64,000 nucleotides of DNA from the NCBI GenBank assembly GCA_007258455.2, contig VDFB02254871.1, positions 106,621 through 170,620 on the forward strand, given 5' to 3'. The translations under genes were made by a program, and so were the position numbers. Below, piece by piece: positions 11,084 through 23,079 of the stretch (positions are counted from its first letter, which is position 1; each line of letters opens with the position of its first letter). The DNA is from Sequoia sempervirens. Its lineage: Eukaryota; Streptophyta; Pinopsida; Cupressales; Cupressaceae. The notes under the pieces are model-generated. The model was given only the letters and a program-made list of their open reading frames with translations. It did not search any database and was not told where the DNA came from.

Positions 11084-12318
11084 TAGCAAAATCAACAAAG
11101 CTTGAAACTTAATTGACCCAGCAGTTTTATAAATGACAAGGAGTAATTTCGAGTAATTTCCCAGTGCTATATAAAAAAACCGAAGGGCAAAGAAAAATCA
11201 CAACTCTTGAGATTCATGACATTTGGGATACTCCAATACATGGGAGTAAAGCCCAAATAGATGCAAAGAGAAGAAAGCAGTTGATGTTTGTTGGATGGAT
11301 TGGTGAGACAAGGAACTCTAGAAATTGTCAGCATTGGACAAATGTTCAATGGCAACCTACAGGTACAGTATAAACATTGTACCCACTCTTTCTATTTGCG
11401 CATTATTTGTACAATCTGATAGGATTTTTGTAGCATCAATCAGCCTGGGTTTTTCTTTCCAATTTAGGGGTTTCCCAAATAAAAATATTGTGTAGAGCTT
11501 TCATTGCATGTGTTTGATTTTGTTTACAATAGATTAAAATTAATCACCATACGATTTCAGTTGTAAAGTGAATTGGAATTGATTTAACTGCATAGTCAAT
11601 AAATTTGGATTGTTTCATAACCACAAACCTTGACTTGTACAGACTACGGATCAAGCACAGACAAAAACAGCCAATCTGGTAGTTGGGTCCTTGCAGTGAT
11701 TTCAATGCAACTTCCTCATTCTAACTAGGGCAGATTTTGATAAAACTTGAAACTGACAACTCCCCAAACCATCTTGGTGACTTGAATTTGAAAACCCTAA
11801 ATATTGAAGAGGATTGTCAAATCTGCAAACCATCAACCTTTAAGCACTTTGAATTAAAGTGAAGAAAATGATAAATTTTGATTTTCAGTGTTTGTATCCA
11901 AACCCTCATTACCTTGTGCCAAATCTGTGAACTTGATGTTATGTTTTTTTAAACCCCTACAGCAAGTGAATAAACAGTTATTTCTTGTGTTCTGAATATG
12001 AAAAGGCTGTTGAAAACAGACTGACATAAACCCCGACAGTCCTCAGTAAAAAAGAAATTATCGGCGACTGTTATATGCCTTTGAGGGCAGTGATAAGCAA
12101 TGAAAAAATGCAAATGGAACTTAAAACCTGCCGTTGATAACTGCAACCACTGAAAACTGGGGGCAAGCTGTCACACAATGGCTGCAAAATTACCAAAATC
12201 GCTGGCACTGTAACAGTTGTATACAATGCTGCTGTCTTCTATTAGATGGAAGGGAACAAGAGATGATCCCTGGACAACTGATCAAACTTTAAGAACCTGC
12301 TACTGCTGCAAACACTTG
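11084..12318. other. Unassigned sequence with one 69-codon ORF
   Basis: An ORF at 11164-11373 (plus) reads through the possible 5' splice site CAACCTACAG/gtacag at about 11360, so it might be an exon remnant. I recognise no family. The rest holds no clear gene or element boundary. Confidence 0.3.
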
Positions 12319-12323
12319 ACGGA

Positions 12324-13608
12324 TGTGATGAGCACACAGTGGGGGGGGTGAATCAGTATAATGCAACTTTTACCAATTTATAACTTTATCAATCACAATA
12401 GCAACTATGCAAGAATATAACAATAAGAACAAGTTGACACCAAGATTTTATGTGGAAACCCTTACAGGAGAAAACCACAGTACAAATAATGTACTTTATA
12501 TTTATATAAGTTAAGAATGATTGTAGGCATCAACCTCTTAATCTATTTTGTAGGCACCAACCTACAAGGAGCACCAACTCCCTAACTTGATTTAGTAGGC
12601 ACCGACCTACAAGGAGCACCAACTCCCTCTTCCAAGGCACCAACCTTGGCTAACAAGAGGCACCAACCTCTTATGATAAACTGAGAATATGAATTCTGCT
12701 TTTTACTTCACTCCAATCCTTTGTTTGTGATGTATGCTGTCACTTTAATGCCCACACAAGAAATATAATCTTCTGCACTTCTATTCACATAATCATTTTT
12801 ACACACTCAGTCTTCCTCTCATTACAAAAGAGCATCTTATACATACTTGAACAGCCAGTCATCATGAAGGAATGCATCCTTTCATTCAGAATTTTCAACC
12901 TTTACTAATCGCACCACTTCATATTTAACATGAATAAGACAAATTTTGGTCTATTATATTAAGCGCTTCATACATATGTCTCCTAACTAATCTGCCTTTT
13001 AACATTTGATCGCTGCCAGTTAATTGTTTTATTTTATTCGTCACATTTTGTATTATTAACAAACTCTTGTCCTATATATGGAGATTGTACCATATCATAT
13101 CTTATGAAAAGACAATTTTTGTCTTATTATGATTTGTCTTTTCTCTTGTTTGTCTTATTCCCAACCTGTTTCATCTTTTTTTAATTACCTTGCTTTTAGT
13201 GATGAAATCGTATCACTTCATAAAGTCATGTCTTTCATTTTATGAAATCATATCATTTAGTTAGCCAAGCGTATCATTTCCTTAATCTGTTTTACTTTTT
13301 CTTTAATAAATCGATTTGTCTTATGATCTTTACCTTCAGATTTTTTTAAAACAATTTATTACAATGTTGCTTCTTCTTTCACAAGATTCATATGCAGTTC
13401 GTTGCCTTCTTTAATTCGTCTTTATTCATCTTTTGTCTCATATGATTTTTGTCTCTTTCTGTTTTGTCTTGTTCTCTGATTTGTCTTGTTGCTGCATACT
13501 TAAACTGTTCATACTCTTTTTTGTATTAAATCTAGATGTTCTTTCTTCTCAAATACATTATCTTCAGTCATGTTCATGATTACTTGACATCAATGACAAC
13601 TTCCAACA
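12324..13608 (-). mobile_element. Copia-type 3' LTR (minus strand)
   Basis: Read on the minus strand, a polypurine tract CAAAGGGGGAGAT lies immediately before TGTTGGAAGTTGTC at 13608, the arrangement seen at the 3' LTR start of many plant Copia elements. The LTR runs to about 12324, ending CTCATCACA. It contains a run of ggcaccaacct words at 12535-12670. No tRNA primer site and no pol sequence accompany it, so only the 3' end of the element survives. The lower boundary is less certain than the upper one. Confidence 0.6.
12535..12670. repeat. Short GGCACCAACCT repeats inside the LTR
   Basis: Several copies of gtaggcaccaacctacaagg and agcaccaactccct follow one another. They lie within the Copia LTR and are likely part of it rather than a separate locus. 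Confidence 0.6.
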
Positions 13609-13900
13609 ATCTCCCCCTTTGTCATTTGATGGCAACACAAACATAAACATAACTCTTTCCTTTTGCATTGCTCTCCCTTACTATATCTCTCCCCCTTTAA
13701 CATCAATGGAAAAGGGAATTTCAGGAAGCATCTATCCATAAATGGATCATGGAAGACATCCATTCTTATCCAATGCAATGAGAATGTATTTCTCCCCCTG
13801 TCAAAGATTCTCTTATGCTCCCCCTTGCTCTAATACTCCTCTTTCTCTAACTTCTTCATCCCTTGACTTCTAAATTACTTGGGTGACTTGCTTCATCTAT
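13609..13900 (-). mobile_element. Copia 3' internal remnant with polypurine tract
   Basis: On the minus strand this is rich in aagggggag words (ctccccct on the plus strand near 13610, 13690, 13790 and 13820), as in the non-coding zone between pol and the 3' LTR of Copia elements. No pol frame remains. The outer edge is approximate. Confidence 0.45.
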
Positions 13901-14086
13901 ATCTTGGCTGTTGAATGAAGAAGATCATCCTCCGTTTGATCTCTTTGTGAAAGTCTTCTCTCCTTTCTTCTCTTCCTCATGTTTTTTGATTGCTTTTTGT
14001 TATCCTCTGCATGGAAACTTCTTTACTTTGACATCAATATCACAATTTCCAACAGGATGGGAGGAAGTATTGGTCTTAGTAAATGA

Positions 14087-14812
14087 CGAAGAAACTTCAG
14101 GAAACCTGCTACAATCACACTCCAAATTGCTTTCCTTCAAATCCTTGCCTCAACAATGATTAAATGAAATAAGGCCAACAGTTTTATGGAGATGAATGAG
14201 TTCTTTTCTATTTGAAACCTACGTTTTCCCTCTCCTCTCTCTCAGGCATACTTTTTGAGCCTCTTGATGCAGTACTTTTTGTGTTTTCAACTTCAAAAAT
14301 GACCTCCCATCCAAGCATGGTCCATGAGATCTTTGTGCACTTTTATCAATCAAAAAAATTCTCTCCCTCCCTCAAATGTGTACTTTTGGACTTGGAGCAA
14401 CTTTTGTTATGTTTCAACATTGAGTTTTGTCACTTAAGTGTTTATCTTTACAAATGAAAAAGAAACCTTAGGAAACCTGCTACAATCATGCTCCAAATTG
14501 CTTCCCTTCAAAACCCTTGGCTCAACAATGTAAAATGAAAGGACAACACTTATATGGAGATAAATGGTGTTTTCCTATTTTAAACATATATTTTTCCTCT
14601 TTTCTCTCTCAAGCATACTTTTCAGCCTCTTGATGCAGCATTTTTTCTGTTCCAACTTGAAAAATGACCTCCAATGTTCCAAGTGCACTCTGTGAGGTCT
14701 TTTTGCACTTTTGTCACTCAAAAACTTGTCTGTTCCCTCCCCCAAGCACTCATTTTTGGATTCGGGAGCAATTTCTGTTATGTTTCAACATGGAGTTTTG
14801 TTACGTAAGTGA
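14087..14812. repeat. Tandem duplication with about 370-bp unit
   Basis: Two diverged copies start at about 14087 and 14457. Each runs from an aaacct-caggaaacctgctacaatca segment through ctctctcaggcatactttt and gcctcttgatgcag to tatgtttcaacattgagttttgt. The unit shares the words ttgatgcactttttgt and gttttgatgttgagt with the dispersed repeats at 18826 and 25766, so it probably belongs to the same unknown family. Confidence 0.65.
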
Positions 14813-14814
14813 TG

Positions 14815-15160
14815 GGACGTGCACCCAAGACCATCATGAATTTCTGTTTTGAAATTGACATTAAGTGGCTTGGGCATTGTCCTAGGCGGGGTGTAATAAA
14901 AAATTTCCAACTTTTAAACTTGAATTTAAGTGATTTTCTCTCTCTTGGCAGGCCCCTAGAGGCATAGTCCACATGCTTGGACTTGACTTGGACTCGGTAG
15001 GCCAAAAAGTTTCCAACTCGACAACTTGAAAAATTCTTAAATTTCTTTAAAAAGTATATAAATTGTATGCAAAATAAAGTCACGAAAAGAATCAAATAAG
15101 TTTGGTGGGGGTTTGGGGGTAGCACCCCTAGTGGGGTCATGGAGCGGAGCTGCAATATCC
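14815..15160. repeat. Dispersed repeat of unknown class, copy 1
   Basis: The segment ttgaaattgacattaagtgg, followed by cttgggcat, tcctagg and, further on, gatttttctctc-like text and ggcccctagagg, matches 25766-25890 closely. No terminal repeats or coding capacity were seen. Confidence 0.55.
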
Positions 15161-15172
15161 AAAATGATTTTA

Positions 15173-16451
15173 TGTAATGTCCCCAAATTTTTGGTAAAGT
15201 GACATAATTAATTTAATTGATTAAGTTGTCCAAAAATTAATATTATTTCAAGAAGGATGACTTTAATTGATTATTTTAATTAAAATAAGGTGGAAATAAT
15301 TAAATATTAAAAAGGTCACTTTATTAAATAAAGTATTCTTCTAGAAGATTCATTGGAGCCTTTAAAAGAAGTGGAGTGCAAGGCATTTGGGCATCCATTG
15401 TTGAGTTAATATTTCTTATGCATTATTGCAAAGGCTTGAATCTCAGATTCAGCTAAATCTCTAAAGACAAAAACCTTCAGCAGATTGGAAAAGGGTTCGA
15501 CGAAAACCTAACTCTTTTTAGGAGTGGATTCACAACGGAGTTCACATTGGGCATATTTGCAGGTTTTACTACTTTTTTGGTGCTTCAACCAGCTAGGGTT
15601 TGCAAATCTATTTGCAGGTTGAAGATTGGATGTTGCATATTTGAACTTATTGAGTCACATTTTCAGGAGATTTGGGACGGCTAGGGTTTATACTTGCTAG
15701 AGCAGAATTTTACCAAGCTGGCCGCTAGGGTTTGAGACCCATTTTAGAGGTGTTATTGCAGATTTTGGGCTCTAAAGATTTTATTTAAATTTCCTAAACT
15801 GGGCGACCTGATTTGGAAGGCTACTTGGAGGCATTTGGCATAATTTTCAGAATTTTTGGAGCTGTCTATGATCTTATAAAAATTTTGCAGCATTGGAGTG
15901 ACTAGGGTTTGGCACCTTTTGGGTCAAATCTTTATTACAGCTTGGAGGTGTCTAGGGTTTGAAGGTGGATCAATTTTGACATCATTTTTGGGTATCATTT
16001 CCAAGCCTTCTTTATAGGAGATTGCTGGTCTGAAAATTCTCTGAAAATCAGTCCTTAATCAGCCATTATCTTCTCCATGTCAATATGCATATTGTCTACC
16101 ATTGCTACATTGTATCCGGGTATGTTTACATTGCCAATGAACTTTATTCTATATTGAAATCAGACTGGAATAGCTTGCTGTTGTAATCAGATCAGAACCT
16201 TATTAGGTCTGATATACATTATTTTCAAGGAGAAATAAGAAGCTATTTATGTTCTTTCATGTTGTATTTCAATATATATATGTATGTTGCTATTTCATGC
16301 CATTGGACATCAAAACATAAAGCAAAAATCAACAAATAAACAACCAAAACCATCAGCATACTCAGAAAATCAAATTGCATGCAAAGTGTTTGACAAAATG
16401 CCAAACAACACAAACTGAAAATTCAGGGCAGAATAAGCAGGGGCTCTTACA
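15173..16451 (+). mobile_element. Gypsy-type solo LTR, 1,279 bp
   Basis: It starts TGTAATGTCCCC and ends CTCTTACA, with the exact 5-bp duplication TTTTA on both sides (15168-15172 and 16452-16456). The first bases are the same as the 3' LTR starts at 38049 and 58322, and the AT-rich first 200 bases resemble the 38049 LTR. No internal gag-pol sequence is attached, so an intact element probably lost its interior by LTR-LTR recombination. The strand is taken from the homology to the other LTRs. Confidence 0.85.
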
Positions 16452-16456
16452 TTTTA

Positions 16457-17686
16457 GGGTTTATAAATTTCTGATTTAAATATTTAACCCAAAACTAGCA
16501 AAACCCAAATTTTTCCCTTCAAAACCCTAATGACTAAACTATAATAACCCTAATGGTTATTAAGCAAATAAGTAGCAGGTTTAATTGTTTTATTTAGATT
16601 TAGTAAAACCTAGAAGTTTCCTTCACAAAAACCCTAAGGACTAGCTTTAACCATTAACTTTCAGCTTTACTATTTTATCTAAGCTAACAAAATCTAGATT
16701 TTCTGATGGCTTTAAAAATACTAATAACCAAGCTTACAATATTAAGAGAAATCAATTACAAAACCTTTTAGTTTAAATATTAAGTAAGAAATTGCATGCA
16801 AGCCCTCGAAAATGGTAACAGCTACAACAACAGCAAGGACAATGGCTGCAACAGCAGCATGCAATACTGAAAATAACACTACAGAAGCTTACAATTGTCT
16901 ACCTATCGTACTAACACATTGCAAATCTGATCCGCGATCATGCAGCTCTCTTATGACCGTCTAACCAACCCAAAGGGGTTTCACCCTCTAGCTCGCAAAA
17001 CCAATGTCTTTCCGTCCTCTAGCTTCCTTGCAAATCCGAGGGTTTTCGTCCTCGAATCTAACACTCGAACACAAGTGCTCAAAGCGGTTTCAATAAGGGT
17101 TTTTGTATGTAGCATAGAATCATCCCAACAAGAACACATCCCACATATGATATCCTTCAAATTAATGGCTAATATGAGATTCTACCTAAAATGACAGCTC
17201 AGACCAATACACAGCAGATGGGTATCTAAGGATGAAACCACTGCATTAATGGCGCCCGAGGAGCAAGTGACTGGTCATGGCATGCAATCAAAACAGATCA
17301 CTTTTTCCCACTTCATTTGAATCGGTTGACTTAATCTCTCTTCTTCATCCTTTGCTTGTAGTTGCATGTGAATCCACACCAATGCAATTTGACTATGGTT
17401 TTTGGGTAGGAAAATCCCCTTCCGTAGTGGATGCGTCATCAAGCTGCCCATTAATGGTGCTCTTGATCATGCAAGGGTAGGTAGGTATGAACAATGCCAA
17501 AAGGCATGCCAGTACAAGGGAGCGCTACTCTCCAACAAGGTAAGAAAAAGGAGCGTGGTCAAAGGAAAGGGATGCCAAAAAGGGGAAGTCCAATACTCCA
17601 ACAACCCGCAAATTTAGAAACTTTTGGGGACCTTAGCAATTTATGAATTTGACCGGCACATGGGAGAAGAGAGAAAATACATATGC
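16457..17686. other. Unassigned sequence
   Basis: No convincing ORF or element end. Several ccctaa-type words occur at 16500-16640 but do not form a telomere-like tandem array. Confidence 0.35.
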
Positions 17687-17694
17687 ACTCTTTG

Positions 17695-18460
17695 GCTATG
17701 TTACCCCAATTTTCTAGGATAGGGACGGCAGGGGACGGGATGGACTTTCAAGGACAGCTTTTTTTGGGGACATTTTTGGGGACAACAAAGGGGACGACTA
17801 AATAGGGAAAATTTAAAATATATATAAAAATTTCAAATATTTATATAATAACATTGATAAAGCATTCATCATATACATTATACAGACTTAATATATTACA
17901 TTTGTGTTAAATTGAGAGTTCACATGAAAGTCGAACAAATTAGCAAATGTAAAAACTTAATTGCTCTCATAATTCATTATCAATATGCATGTGATTTTAA
18001 AAAATAGTGTATAAGTTACAACAAAATGCTCAAAGGCTGCAAGTTTCACTTTCAACTACAATATAAAAATACAAAAACAAAGAAAGTTTCATTTTATTTC
18101 TTCCTCATTTAGGGTGAGTTGGGAAGTGGGGGTTGTTGGCATAAAAGTCAGTTTTCTTTATCCAACATTGATAAAATAGTTGGTGACGAGTACCACAATA
18201 GTGAAAGGGTGCAGCCGAAGGCCTAAAGGCCGGGGGGTTGCAGGGGACTTACTATTTTCTTAAACATTGCTTTTTTATAGGGACGGCTTGTCATCCCCAA
18301 GAGGGTTGGAAAACATCATAGATGTTCTCACCCATCTTGGTGACAGTTGGCCATCCCCTTTCATTTTCTAGGACGTCCCCTAGGCGTCCCCCCATCCCCA
18401 AAATGTTTTGGAAATGGGGATACCCCTAAAAATGTTGGGGACGTGTCCCCGGGTTTCCCT
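17695..18460. mobile_element. Non-autonomous hAT element, about 766 bp
   Basis: The exact 8-bp sequence ACTCTTTG flanks the element (17687-17694 and 18461-18468). The ends are CTATGTTACCCC-like on the left and ...ccccgggtttcccta on the right, so the inverted repeats are imperfect and the boundary may shift by one base. Both subterminal zones are rich in gggacg/cgtcccc words, as in the elements at 253 and 58531. The core is AT-rich with no transposase. Confidence 0.75.
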
Positions 18461-18825
18461 ACTCTTTGACCAAGGTTAACAATGGGAATAGGGTTTTAGT
18501 CCACAAACATAAATTTATTGAAAAGGGTACATTACAGGAGCCCCCGCCACCAAACCCAAATGCAAGCCTTCAAGACTGCACAAACATTCATGACACATGC
18601 CATTTTCATAAATTTTAAAATGCAAAAAACTATGCTTTTTGAATGTGAAAATCACATTTCTTTTGTGCTTTTTACACATTCGAACTCTATTTTCTACATG
18701 GACCAAGTATACTCACACACTCATGTAGTACTCAACAAAAAATCGGCAAAAACTCAACAAGTCATGAGTTTACTCTGAAAAAAATTCTCACAAAAAGAAT
18801 CTGGCTAGTGTTTGACAACATGTCA

Positions 18826-19080
18826 AGTACTACGCCTAGAGGTATTGATGCACTTTTTGTATGTTTTGATGTTGAGTTTAGACATTTAGGTGAAAAAACA
18901 CCTTGGATCACTTAAGTGACTTTTGTTCTAATTTATCGTTGACATTGAAAAGTTCATGTACTTTTCCACTTAGGTGATTTTTTCCTCAAAAAGGTCACCC
19001 CATGCAAATATGCATAATTGGACACTTAAGAATAACTTTTTTGACTATTTTGATGCTAAAACATATGTTGTCAAGTTCGC
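18826..19080. repeat. Dispersed repeat of unknown class, copy 2
   Basis: It runs from cctagaggtattgatgcac through gttttgatgttgagttt, gtgaaaaaacacctt and ttgacattgaaaagttcatg, and ends near gatgctaaaacat. The same order of words is found at 25880-26110. Confidence 0.6.
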
Positions 19081-19653
19081 CTACCCTAGCCCCTGTACCT
19101 AGCCCAAATGGGTATGAGCCTAGAGACAAGTTCCCCTCAAGGCCATATAGGGCATAACCTAGACATCCCATGTACATCTAAGACATACCCATGAAGTACC
19201 CACATCATCTAGGTCATGCCCCCAATAAACTCAAGCATAATTGACCAAAAGAAAATGCCCTATACATTATCTTTTCATAGACCCTTGCAAGTTTCAAATC
19301 CCCATCATCTCTAGAACCCGAATAATAAAATGTATTGAAAAACCACCTTTGATGCCTCTATAAGTTTTCTTTTCATTGAAGTCCATAAGTTTTAGTCTCC
19401 TTGTTACTATTTCCTAAAAAGCATGCCCAAAATTCTACTTCCATTGTTATCAAGTGTGTAGATGAAGGGTAGATATAGTGGTTTGAATTGCCAAATTCAC
19501 TCATTGCTTTAACATCCATCTACCTACCATCTATGAATGCCTTGTTTTTCTAGTTCTTATCATCAAACTATTACGAACACAACTATCTTAAGGGTTTTGA
19601 CTTGCACACCACTTCCACATTCCTAAGCTTATAGAAATAGATAATCTTTAACG
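19081..19653. other. Sequence upstream of gypsy element 1 gag, no LTR found
   Basis: I looked for a 5' LTR beginning TGTTACATCC (the start of this element's 3' LTR) and for a tggtatcagagc-type primer site and found neither. The 5' end of gypsy element 1 appears lost or too diverged to see. Confidence 0.4.
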
Positions 19654-20347
19654 ATGCGAACACATAGTAATCCGGAAGGAAGACGAGAAGTGGGTCAGTC
19701 TTCTGAAAATCTTGAGAATAAAATTGATCAATTATTGGCACTGTTGCAAGACACTAGGGCTCGAGTAACTCATCTGGAATCTGAAAGAGCCAGAAAGGAA
19801 CCCTCAAGGGGGGGAGACATGGAAAGTCGCCGTGAGGATTCCATTCCGAGTGAGCAAGAAGATGAGACAGTTGGTGGGGAGACTCATAATTCTGAAAAAA
19901 GATCAGATGACCTTGGAGTTGTCCCAGGATATGAGAAAGGTGATACCCCCGAAATTTGATGGGGCAGAATCAGGTGATGCTGCCACAGCGTGGCTTGTGG
20001 AAATGGAAAAATATTTCGAGATCAGAGAATACACAGAGAATAAAAAGGCTTTATGGGGAGCTTATCAATTATCTAGGGAAGCGTCCACATGGTGGACAAG
20101 TAAGAAGAAGGAATTAGGGCCTACGATCAAGGAGTTGACGTGGACTGAGTTTGTGGCTATATTTAGACAGAGATGGCTGCCTCAATTGTTTTATGATCAA
20201 AAGTTGACTGAGTTTCACCATTTGACACAGGGCGATCTCTCAGTTAATCAATACTGGGAGTTCATCAGACTCCTAAAGTATGTCCCTCAATATCATGGAG
20301 ATGAATATTTTCGAGTTCAGAAGTTCATACTAGGGCCGAAACCCTAG
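19654..20347 (+). pseudogene. gag: Gypsy 1 gag (capsid region)
   Basis: Two frames (19654-19959 and 19832-20347) are joined by a frameshift near 19940. The N-terminal part has a short coiled-coil-like segment. The second part has the retrotransposon Gag core: a FDG start, W-rich text around ATAWLVEMEKYF, then STWW and ending with a YFRVQKFILG-like segment. The TAG at 20345 cuts it before the nucleocapsid part, which follows in other frames. Confidence 0.8.
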
Positions 20348-20504
20348 ATTGGGGGACAAGTGGATTTATTGGGTCCAACTACTATGGACCAAGCATATGA
20401 AAAGGCTATCAAGCAAGAACAGAGGTTGCAGTCCATGAGCATAAGGAAGAAGAAGGATAAGTTGGCTGCGAATCCGAAACCATTTAAGAAGAAAGGGGAC
20501 AAAC

Positions 20505-21011
20505 ATGAGGCCCAACACAAAAAATGATAAAAGACACAGAGATCAGAAAGGCCGAGATTGTAGGGATAGGAAGGTTGGAAACAATCAAAATAACAATAAT
20601 AAGAAAAATCAAGATGTCGGAAGACCAACCGAGAGAAGAGGTCCACCTAGAGGGTGCTTCACATGTGGAGGGGACCACTATGCCAACCAATGCCCTACTA
20701 AAACAGCCAGGCCATCTTCCGGAGGAAATCCTTTACCTTGTCAACAAACTGCGTTCCAGCAATGCATACATGCGGCAGTGGACAACTGGCAGGCTGAAGT
20801 AAGTTGTTTGGAACATCAGATCACGCCAATTGAGACCTCAAGTAAGTTGTTTGGAACCACAATATCAATCTTAATTGACACAGGAGCTATAGAATGTTTT
20901 GTATCACCTAGAGTTTTGAGTAAGATACCTAGAAGGGCGGGTTACATGCAAAACACTTGGTCTATAGAATGCCAACCAGTCCAAGGCTCGGGTAGAGCAA
21001 TATTTATTTGA
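20505..21011 (+). pseudogene. Gypsy 1 zinc knuckle and protease
   Basis: A basic, asparagine-rich linker leads to a CCHC zinc knuckle with the spacing C-x2-C-x3-H-x4-C (CFTCGGDHYANQC). The aspartic protease signature LIDTGA follows. The frame ends at 21009, before the rest of the protease; the remaining protease text (APLGAYDVILG) lies in another frame around 21060-21095. Confidence 0.85.
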
Positions 21012-21144
21012 GAACCAGATTGATTTTCCCATCTTCTCTACTAAAGTAAATCTTTACGTAGCTCCCCTAGGTGCTTACGATGTAATCCTAGGAATCAATT
21101 GGCTGTGGAGGCACAGAGCCCAAGTTAACTGTTTTTCTAAAACT

Positions 21145-22257
21145 GTGGAGTGTTTAGATGACCTGGGTCATAAGGTATTCATACAGGGGACCATAAGACT
21201 AGTTAAAATAAGGAAGATTTCTGCAATGCAATTAAAAAGGGCCAAACGCAAGGGTTGTCAAGAATTTGCAATCAAGATGCAGGAGGTAGTGGAACCTAGT
21301 GAAACCCAGGGGCTGATCTTCTTTGACGATTTGATGTTCTATGAAACTCAGAAAACTGCAATGGAGGATTGTGGCGAAGTCTTGAAAAGAAAAGATTCTA
21401 AATGGGAAAAGTACCCTTATCTTAAAGATTTTGTTGATGTCTTCCCTAAAGAGTTACCTGGTTTGCCACCCAGAAGAGCCTTTGACTTCACTATTGATAT
21501 TCAACCTTGGGAAAAACCAATATCTAAAGCCCCATATCAGATGACAACTACTGAATTGATGGAGTTGAAAGCTCAGCTGTAGGAGCTCCTTGAAAAGGGT
21601 TTAATCCAACCCAGTGTCTCACCATGGGGGGCGCCAGTTATCTTTGTTAAAAAGAAAGATGGTACACTGAGACTATGCATTGACTATCGTATGCTCAATA
21701 AAGTAACCATCAAGAACAGATACCCCTTACTGCGTATTGATGATCTTTTTGATTAGATGCGAGGGGCAGTGGTGTTTTCCAAGATTGATCTTTGGTCAAG
21801 ATATCATCAATTGAGATTGAAAGAGAAGGACATCCATTAAACGGCTTTTAGAACCAGATATGGGCATTATGAATTCATGGTCTTACCCTTTGGGTTAACG
21901 AACGCCCCAACAGCCTTTATGAACTTAATGAGCAGCGTATTCCGGGACTATCTAGATAAGTTTGTCCTAGTGTTTTTGGATGATATTCTGATTTACTCCA
22001 AAAACAAGGAAGAGCACCTTCGGCATCTGCGCTTTGTGCTTCAGAGGCTAAGAGAAAATAAGTTGTATGGCAAGTTGTCCAAATGCTCGTTTTTCCAAAA
22101 GGAGTTGCAGTACTTAGGGCACATTATTTCCGCGAAGGGAATTGCAGTAGACTCGGCTAAAATCAAGGACATTTTGGAATGGCCGGAGCCGAAAAATGTG
22201 CAAGAGGTCCGAAGTTTTATGGGGTTGGCCGGATATTACAAAAAAAATTGTGGCTAA
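21145..22257 (+). pseudogene. Gypsy 1 reverse transcriptase
   Basis: One frame carries the RT core with stops at 21580, 21754 and 21838. Visible motifs: the PGLPP entry motif, [33 protein letters not shown] and the catalytic FLDD (in [11 protein letters not shown]), then KLSKCSFF and YLGHIIS. The catalytic aspartates are present, but the stops and a frameshift at the A-run near 22240 abolish the product. Confidence 0.9.
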
Positions 22258-22348
22258 TTTCTCCCGAATTGCATGTCCCATTACATCACTTCAACGAAAA
22301 GGGAAGAGATTTGTCTAGACAGATAAGTGTCAAGAAGCATTTGAAGTT

Positions 22349-22750
22349 TTGAAGGAAAAGTTGACAATAGCACCGATACTGCAAGTACCAGACCCTGAAG
22401 GGCATTTTGTAGTCACCACGGATGCGTCGGGAGAAGGGTTAGGAGGCGTACTCATGCAAGACGGAAGAGTCATTGTGTATGAGTCTCGAAAATTGAAGAG
22501 TTACGAGCAGAACTATGCCCCACATGACCTTGAGCTGGCTGCAATTGTGCACGCGTTACAAGTCTAGAGACATTACTTACTGGGAAAACCCTTCAAGTTG
22601 AGATCTGACCACCAAGGGTTGTAGCTGTTCACACAACCAAATCTAAATGCTCGGCAAAGAAGGTGGCTCAAGTTAATCTTGGACTATGATTTTGAGATCA
22701 GCTACATCAAGGGGAAAGAAAATCGAGTAGCAAGTGCTCTGAGTAGAAGA
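22349..22750 (+). pseudogene. Gypsy 1 RNase H
   Basis: [23 protein letters not shown] and the [11 protein letters not shown] segment give the RNase H domain, followed across two TAG stops (22565 and 22622) by SDHQG and a [17 protein letters not shown] end. The first catalytic aspartate (TDAS) is kept. It is out of frame with the upstream RT. Confidence 0.85.
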
Positions 22751-23079
22751 AGGCATATAACCTCCATTTTAACTGTTCGTACAAACCTCTAAAACCAAGT
22801 TCTCCAGTCCTCAGAGGGAGATGAATACTACCAGTAGGTTAAGCAAACCCTATTAAAGAACCCTCAAGACCATAGATATGATGGATTCCAGTTCAATACT
22901 GGCGGGGTACTTAGGTACAAGGGAAGAATGTATATTCCAAACTCTGGGGAATTAAGAAAACTAGTCCTTCATGAAGTTCATAATCCACCCTATTCCGGGC
23001 ATCCAAGGGTAACTAAACTAGTGGCAGTTTTGCAGCCATTGTACTTCTGAAAGGGAATGAAGAGGGTGCTGCAAAATAT

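Noticed and set aside
16500..16640. Telomere-type CCCTAA words
   Set aside because: Copies are isolated and irregular, not a tandem array.
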